Assembly (NCBI GenBank): GCA_025667525.1
Contig: JANFOE010000190.1
Span: 1,366,501-1,430,500 of the forward strand
Length of the DNA: 64,000 nt
From: Glebionis coronaria
Lineage: Eukaryota; Streptophyta; Magnoliopsida; Asterales; Asteraceae
Direction of reading: 5' to 3'
Under the pieces are notes generated by a model. That model did not search any database, had not been told where the DNA came from, and worked only from the letters and a program-made list of their open reading frames with translations. This document shows positions 57,307 to 64,000 of the stretch, piece after piece; within the stretch, counting starts at the first letter, position 1, and each line of letters begins with the position of its first letter. The position numbers and the translations under genes were made by a program.

Positions 57307-59976
57307 TGATAAGTGTGAAAACACTCATCAATAATGATCCAAAAACCACTAAAAACACAGTCAAATACATTATATTTAACTGAAAATTATCAGAATCACG
57401 TTGGTATTTGTGTTTCATGTATTTTCAGGTAAAAATATGCATTTTTGAGTAAACACGTATTTTCAAGGATTTATTTGATGAAAAGACGAAGAAAAAGACG
57501 AAAGATGCTTTCAAGGACCTTATTTGCCAAACTTTCAAAGATCGAGGGCTTAAGTTGGAATTTTGACAGAAACAAAGGATGAAAAATAGATTTACTCAAA
57601 GTTTTAAACACATTTGGAAAAAGATGAAAGGATGAGGGACTTAAAGAGAAATGAATGGAAATTATTTACTTTGTCAGATTGACCAACTCATGGTCAAACC
57701 CACATTCACGTCTTCCTCACCAAATCGAAGAGAGAGAAAGATAGAAAAGATGGTTTCTTTCTCCTTCAACCTCCATAACCTGCATATCCGATTTCAAGAA
57801 GATCCACGAAGATTCATACAAAGCTTATAACTACAAAATTACTCCTCTTGATCTCCTCTACATGAAGACATTAATTAATTTGATCAAGACTCGAAGACGA
57901 AGAAAACCCCAATTTGAAGAATGAAGAATTAATAAAGATCCTCGTATTTAACACGTGGCAGAATCTTATTGGAGGTTGCACGTCATCTACACCTCACCTT
58001 TCCTCTCTCAAACGCCTATAAAGAGAAGATGAAGAGTTCATTCAAGACGGTTAGCATAGGAGTAGTTACACATAGTTAGTTAGGTTAGAGTTAGTTAGTA
58101 GTTTTAATTTTCTTCAATCTTTCTTGTTAAACTTTTGTAACTGATTAGTTTTCTGTTATAACAGATTGTACATTTTCTTCCATTAATGAATTCTTTTAAA
58201 AACTTCATTTCTCTTTTTCTTATCTTTACTTGTTTAAGTGTTCGATTAATAAGCTACTGAATGAGTCAGTTACTGTAAAACGAATATGTTCTGTTCTCAC
58301 GAAGTTTGATTTAATGAGAATATTGTTCACGTGTTTTAATACTGTTCATATTAGAAGAGAAACCATTTAAATCAGTTATCGTAACTGTTCACGCAGGTTT
58401 GTAGTTGAAGTTTGTTCAAGAGAAACAAAAAAAATTAGAAGAGAAACACATTAGTTTTAGGAGCTTTTCAGTTTTCGTTCAGTAGGGTATTTTGTTAGTA
58501 GATGGCATCCAGTTAAGTGTGTAGGGCTTTTGGTATAGTTTTGACAGTTTATTGTGTAGCACTTAGCTAATGCGTTTTTACTTATCTGATATAGATGTTA
58601 CTGATTTTATCCGTTAAGGAGATCCAACTTTCTACTTCAAGTTTTTCTTCGATTCTTCATTTTTCTAAACTTCTGATTCAATATAGTTTTTGAGGGAGTT
58701 AGTTTGTTCAAGTTTTTAAGCTTTCGTTAATCGAGTCGGTTCCTTTCAGCTTATTAGTTTGTAGAATTTGTCAGACTTGAATGTTATCAGCGTTATAACA
58801 AGTTGATTCAGTAATAGTAGTGTTCACGTAGTAATCAGAATCAAAGGATCTCGTCCAGTTTTCTTTGCTTTGTTTCGATTTTGCAGCTTTTCAGATTTGC
58901 TGTATGGAGGTAGCAGGTATTTGTTTCGATTCCAGCTTATAGGTGTTAGGGCCACTCGACTTATAAGTAGTAGTATCACTTTGATCCTATATGAGCATCC
59001 ACTTTTTCAAACAATTGAGCCTTCATCATGGGAATAAATAGGATAACAGGATTCCAGCTGTAGTAGCGTAGCTTTGGATTCAGTCTTGGTGGTGTTTTGT
59101 ATTAAGCCGGCTCAGCGCCGCGCTTCGACAACAACGGTCTGGCCTGGATGTGGCAGGTCATTGTTATTTACATTTCTGCAAATCGTCGAAATAGTGTACT
59201 CATTAGTTTTGTAGCCTAAATCTGCCTGCAATTTGTTTAATATGTGTTGTTGAATGTTGCTCAATATCTGCTTTTGATTTTTGCATTGATCATAGTTGAT
59301 AGCTGATGTAATATTTCTTTCTGCCTGATTAGGATGTTTAGTTCTTATTTTGATTCCTGTATTTGAGTAAATTCTAGCAGATCATGTTGAAATAATTTTG
59401 GATAAAAAAATTCATGTACTGTATCTTCTATTTTTGTCACCATTTCATTTAGGATTGGTTTTTGTCACGTTTTTTTACTAAGCAAATTTGTTGGATCTGT
59501 TTGTTAATTGTATGGGCGAAAGTTATTAGTGGGCTTGTTATGATTTGTATTTGGAGCAATTTTACTAAATGAATTTTAGAAGATGTATTCTTTGATTTCA
59601 GGAAATTAGTATGAGTTTTAAATACCTTCAAATTTAGGATTCTATAAAAATTTGTTTTGTGTACTCTTATGAAATTTAGATTTGAATTATAGTGTAAAGG
59701 TAAAATTAAATTTGTAGATTTAATTTTGATACTGTGTATTTTATTGTGTAGTTTAAATGTGCATTTTACATTTTTATATTTTGTGCATCTAAGTTTGTGT
59801 TAATTGAATTTTGTGCTTTAATTTTGGTAATTGCAATATTTTGTAGTTAGTACGTATACGTAGGTAATATAGAGTATTTTTACCTTTTTAATTGCTTTGT
59901 ACCAATTAGACATAGATTACCAATCAAGTTTTTACCACCAAAAACAATCAAGTCTTTGCTTAAAATTGTTATATCA
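57307..59976 (+). repeat. LTR 2 of the tandem array, with ~119 bp extra segment
   Basis: About 98% like LTR 1 by eye in the first 700 bp. The TATA word is altered to TATAAAGAG at 58017-58025. A segment absent from LTR 1 lies at about 58946-59064 (GGGCCACTCGAC to ATTCCAGCTGTAG). GATTCCAGCT occurs at its right end and also just before its left end, so duplication or microhomology deletion is possible. The end is set at TTATATCA as for LTR 1. No gene is present. Confidence 0.78.
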
Positions 59977-60913
59977 ATTCGGATTGAGCTGAGAAGACAA
60001 CTACACTAAAAACAAAATATTAAATGGCGCCACTGCCGGTTCTTTTCATGAAGATTAACGGTTTCGAGTGAGACGATTGGATTTTGAGATCCGTTCACTT
60101 TGTGAACGTTATTTTTACGCATTACAAATAAAAAACATAAAAAAAATCAAAAAGATAAAAATACAAAAAAAATAATAAAAAATAACAAAATCAATTCTTT
60201 TCCTAAAGAATTGAACCAAAAAAAAAGAAAAAATCCAAAAAGTAATCTTTTTCCTAAAAGATTACACCCAAAAAATATATATTATATCGATTTTCATCGT
60301 TTTTACGTACATATAGTATTTTTTTAAAAAAATCAAATAAATACAAAAATATTTTCTCTATATTATTATATGTAAATACGTATACGTATAAGAACAACCA
60401 ATACACATATTCTCCATAAGTATTGCCGAGGCAATACACTGTGTTGAGGGGCGTTCCGGTCCTTGACACTTGTATCGATCAAACTCAATAAAGCAAGAAT
60501 AGATAAATACTTCCAATAGGCAATAATTCGAAGGATACAAACTACAAAGTGAATAGAAAGGCGATGTGCTATAAAATGCCATCTAAGGGTCAATAGGTAC
60601 TTAAGTGCTTCGCGCCACCTAACCCCCCGTTCACTAGTGCGTATTCTAAGAAGGAAGGCTTTATTAGGGGTCTTGCACCCAAGTAGTAATTATATATATC
60701 ATACTTTCTTGTGGATATTTCATATCGAACCTCGAGGGAGATAATCTCTTCTCTCTCAAAAGTCGACCGAGGGCTACTCCCTCATTCCTCGTGTTTACTT
60801 ACACGTGTACTCGCACACGTGTAAACATACCACCTTTGGTGTATTACTTCCTTCCCAGAGGAAGCTTTTAAACGTCATTATACTTGTATATACATTCGGC
60901 CACCTTGTTCAAC
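59977..60913 (+). other. Structured 5' leader of unit 2
   Basis: Same layout as unit 1: PBS TGGCGCCACTGCCGG at 60025-60039 (one base different), twin TCCT-loop hairpins (60192-60213 and 60242-60265) and the ACACGTGT stem near 60798-60825, where the loop base changes but the stem is kept. No gene. Confidence 0.65.
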
Positions 60914-63481
60914 ATGGATACTCGTTCCATGTTGGAGATTTTGCAACAACGATCCGCGAACGCTAACTATTCGCCTTGTTCGATTTATGGTGGTCCACAC
61001 GATACTTATTTATGTGATCAAAACAATGGCTATTATGGGGAGGGATATGCTTACAATGGAACCGAGAACCCTAATTTTCAACCTAACACTCCAATGGACT
61101 ACACTTGTAATGACTATATGGGATATTCCGGTCTTTCATCACAACCTCCACCATCATTTCATGATCAAACCTTTAATGAGCCATACCAAAACCAAGGATT
61201 TTCCAATTATGAATGTTTTCAAAACAATGATAATTTTCAAGGCTATAATCAAGAAACCTTTCATAATCAAGGATTTTCAAATAATGAAGGCTTTCAAAAT
61301 GATGCAAATTTTCCATGCTATAATCAAGAGATTTATCCAAATCAAGGATTTTCAAACCATGTAGATTTTCAAAATGAGAGAAATTTTCAAAACTTTAATC
61401 AAGGGGATATTTCACAATCTCAAATGGACTCAATTTTTCAAAAGATTGATGAAAATGTTAGAAAATTTAAAGAAATGCAAGAGGAAACTGATAGGCAATT
61501 CCTAGTTTTGGAAACACAACTCTTGCAAAACTTTACACCTCAAGGAGCTTTACCATGTGATATTGAGCCGTCTTTGAGAGTTGATGATGAGGGTTTTCAA
61601 AATGAAGGAAATTTTCAAGGTTACAATCATGAGAACTTTCATAATCATGACTCTTTTCAAAACTATAATCCACCTAATTATGGAAATCCACCTCCACCCC
61701 CTTCTTCGACTTACATATGCGAGTTTTGTGGAAAAACAGAACAACATTATGGTTTCAATTGTAGACTTAGTGATCACAATGAGCTTGCGGTTGAACTCGA
61801 GCAACAAGGAAGACACCATGAATATATTTTAACGCTTTTAATACGTATGGAAAAGATGAGCCTCGAGGAGATGAAACTAGAGTCTCGGTTGTTAAGGGAG
61901 GATATCGAGTCTCTTGAGGATGATGTAAGGAACAAGGTGTTTTATAATCAGCAAATTGATGATACGTATAGAGAATCAGTGACCAATTCCTCTCGTTTTC
62001 TCAAGGAAAAGTTAGACGATTTACTCTTTAAGATTGATAAAAAGGAAGAAGAAGAACAATTTTTTGCTAATCGTGCTCGTTTGCTTAAACAATGCTTATA
62101 TGACGATGATGACGAACCTTCGATTTGTATGACACTTAATGATGACACACCTTCATCACCTTTACCTCACGTGGAACCCACCGACTCTTTAACCATGGGG
62201 GACGAGCCTCTTAGCACTAATACAAACACCGATTTGGATGAATTAACCTCTTCTAGTGTTGAGAACCTTATCCCAATCCAAAGAGAGTTTGAGGGTGTTT
62301 CCAATGAACCATGTGACGAGCTTTGTATTGATACTTCTTCTCCTCATGATCACATTGAGATTTCATCACATGTTGACCTTCATGCTACTACTAGTGATTT
62401 TGGTGATTTTGATCTTGATGAATTGTTCAAAGAAAGGGATAATGAGATTGAGGAAGAGTTTATGCAAGACTTGCCACAAATAGAGGATGATGATTGTGAA
62501 TCTAGTGAGGCATCTTATGATCTATCATCCGAGGACTTTTCATGTCAAGATGACATTCCTAATTTGGATGATGATGTTGATCATATAGAAGAAGTGGAAT
62601 ATGTTCATATTCGTGAGGTTTTATCAAACGTTTATAATCTTATCTCCTCGATTGAAGCATTAAATGAAAACCATAATGATGATTCCATAGAAGAAGAACC
62701 TTTCATTGACATTTCTTCACCGGTTTTTGAGGTTGCACCTATTGATTTTTATGATGATATCACCCCTTTGAGTGATTCTCTCAATACACCTTCTTTTGAG
62801 CCTTCTATTCCCACCCTTCCACCCTTGAAGTTGGTTATTGATGAAGATCCTATACTCTTAGAGATTGATCCTTTTTCACCTAAGGCACCTTTAGAACTCA
62901 AAACCTTTGATATGGATTCTCATATGGATATTGATGCCACCATAGAGGCTTATCTTGCTAAAATTGATATTGAGGTTGATGATAGTGATTCTAATTGGGA
63001 AGAGGAGATTCGTCTTAGTGAGAACTTGCTTTTTGGGACCATAGAGATTACACCTCTTTCACAAGACACTATTAATCTTGATCCTCTTTTTACTATGCCT
63101 TCTATGTAAGATTACCCACCTTTTGATGATGATGAAGAGCCTAACATGGATATACTTGTTATGAATGTTTTGTTACCTACACCTTCATTGTCTCATGATG
63201 CTTTGATCACTAAGGGGGAATCTTATATGGTTGATACGAGTTCATCTTCTTATTTTTCCATGAAGGGAAACGTTTTTGATCCTGGGATACGTAAATTTGA
63301 GACACCTTGGTTTTCATCTACTCGACTTAAGAGTGTGATTTTTATTGAGATGGAACTCTTGTTTGAGTCTACTTTGTTGATGCTACCTACTTTGGAGTTG
63401 TTCAAGTGTAGAGATGGAAACTATGTATTTGATCCTGGGGTACTTCATATTTTAGAGATTTTATATGTTGGACAAACTTGA
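60914..63481 (+). pseudogene. gag-like ORF of unit 2, one premature stop
   Basis: ATG 60914 starts MDTRSMLEILQQ. The second Cys of the first knuckle is Tyr (CSIYGGPHDTYLC), so zinc binding there is probably lost. Three tandem 25-residue Q/N/F-rich repeats follow (61189-61413), then a fourth partial one, PPPPPSS, CEFCGKTEQHYGFNC, a helical segment and an acidic half (DDDCESSEASYDLSSEDFS). A TAA at 63107-63109 replaces a Glu codon of unit 1. The frame then stays open to 63481, about 50 bp past the unit 1 stop position. Apart from these changes the frame is intact over 2.5 kb. Confidence 0.78.
61189..61413 (+). repeat. Three tandem 75-bp units coding Q/N-rich 25-residue repeats
   Basis: Each unit begins NQGFSN, continues with FQN..NF and ends with YNQE or FNQG. 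All three are 25 residues, so the reading frame is kept. Unit 1 of the array has the same block at about 52859-53082. A diverged fourth copy (DEGFQNEGNFQGYNHENFHN) follows about 60 residues later. Confidence 0.85.
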
Positions 63482-64000
63482 GACACGTTGGACCGTTCCA
63501 TTTATCGAGGCGGATATTGTAAATCTTATAGTAAATGGCAACGTGCTAAGTTTGAGTGTATCATGTGAGATGTGCTTCAAAGTGGATATTCTTTATTCTC
63601 CATGATGGTTTCCCCAAGGACAACCTAATTCGGGGCCGAGTCGAGCTAGCGACTTAGGGTTAAAAAAACTCAAGCAATGAATAACTAGGTTAGAAAACGT
63701 AGAAGTAGATCTCAATAGGTTAGGTTTAATTAAAAGGTTGTTATAGTAGAGTTGAAGTGGAGGGGTGGCCTTTCTTCGTCTTTTCGTGTTTGTTTCAAGG
63801 GTTGCTCTCTCACATTTCATGCTTGGAGCTTATAGAGGAGGCCCGTGTATCTGGTTCACTTCGATTAGTTTTTGCTATCGTGATATTAAACACTTGTGCT
63901 TAAAATGAATATCCTTTAGTTGTCTCTTCCTTAACTTTGGTTAAGCAAAGTAATCAATGTCATAAGTGTAGGGGAGTTCACTCCAATACTCTTAAACATT
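63482..64000 (+). other. Start of 3' UTR of unit 2, cut by window end
   Basis: Nearly identical to 55130-55672 and includes the AAGTGTAGGGGAG motif at about 63964. No gene. The minus-strand ORF here is a shadow of a conserved non-coding block. Confidence 0.65.

Larger units (their letters stand above)
49095..64000 (+). mobile_element. Tandem array of an Athila-related, pol-less LTR element
   Basis: The order is LTR (49095), leader, gag-like ORF, 3' UTR, PPT, LTR (57307), leader, gag-like ORF, 3' UTR, running off the window end. The period is 8212 bp. The middle LTR is shared between the two interiors, a product expected from unequal recombination. The two units look about 98% alike by eye. 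Neither interior encodes protease, RT or integrase. LTR tip, PBS and 3' UTR blocks are Athila-like, so an Athila-type partner is the likely helper. By extrapolation a third LTR should begin near 65640. Confidence 0.85.

Noticed and set aside
1..64000. Host protein-coding genes, tRNA, rRNA or snRNA genes
   Set aside because: I looked at the non-element gaps on both strands and found no multi-exon coding pattern, no tRNA-like box pair with a cloverleaf and no rRNA-like sequence.

Overview
The window looks like plant heterochromatin built almost entirely from nested LTR retrotransposons. I found no convincing host gene, no tRNA or rRNA gene and no CRISPR array. The gag, pol and accessory ORFs resemble those of Asteraceae genomes (Tanacetum, Artemisia, Chrysanthemum or lettuce type). 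That placement rests on recognising protein families by eye, not on a search.

Left part (1-22200) reads as a three-deep nest. An Athila-type Ty3/gypsy element (1-8454) has an intact pol reading frame from the window edge, a long 3' UTR, a polypurine tract (PPT) and a 1.64 kb 3' LTR. It sits in the gag frame of a Sirevirus-like Ty1/copia element (8455-17757), which has a broken gag-pol, a large extra ORF downstream of pol, a tandem-repeat 3' UTR and a 433 bp 3' LTR. That copia element interrupts a Tekay-type chromovirus, of which integrase, chromodomain and 3' LTR remain (17783-22200). A 453 bp solo LTR with target-site duplication (TSD) GTTTT lies inside that LTR.

Middle part (22200-37167) holds older debris. 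It contains a badly decayed chromovirus pol with a large 3' LTR (22201-27577), an LTR-like AT-rich tract (27578-30260), an inverted Athila-type LTR fragment, the 3' end of an unrecognised LTR element (30808-33217) and a second Tekay-type element with stop-ridden gag-pol (33218-37167).

Right part (37168-64000) is younger and dominated by elements with no recognisable pol. A copia-type 5' LTR with a tRNA-Met primer-binding site (PBS) starts at 37168. Its interior is split by a complete 9.5 kb non-autonomous LTR element (39074-48616; TSD AAGTT, PBS, PPT, LTRs differing by roughly 2-3% by eye). This element carries an ATHILA-ORF1-like ORF, two paralogous Pro/Ser-rich ORFs ending in a shared HGSxCxCC motif, and a family of palindromic modules placed before each ORF and before the LTR TATA box. 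From 49095 to the window end there is a tandem LTR-interior-LTR-interior array of an Athila-related non-autonomous element. It encodes only a gag-like protein with Q/N-rich 25-residue repeats.

The pol-less array shares its LTR tip, PPT context and several 3' UTR blocks with the pol-competent Athila at the left edge. This fits mobilisation in trans by an Athila-type partner, which is an inference.
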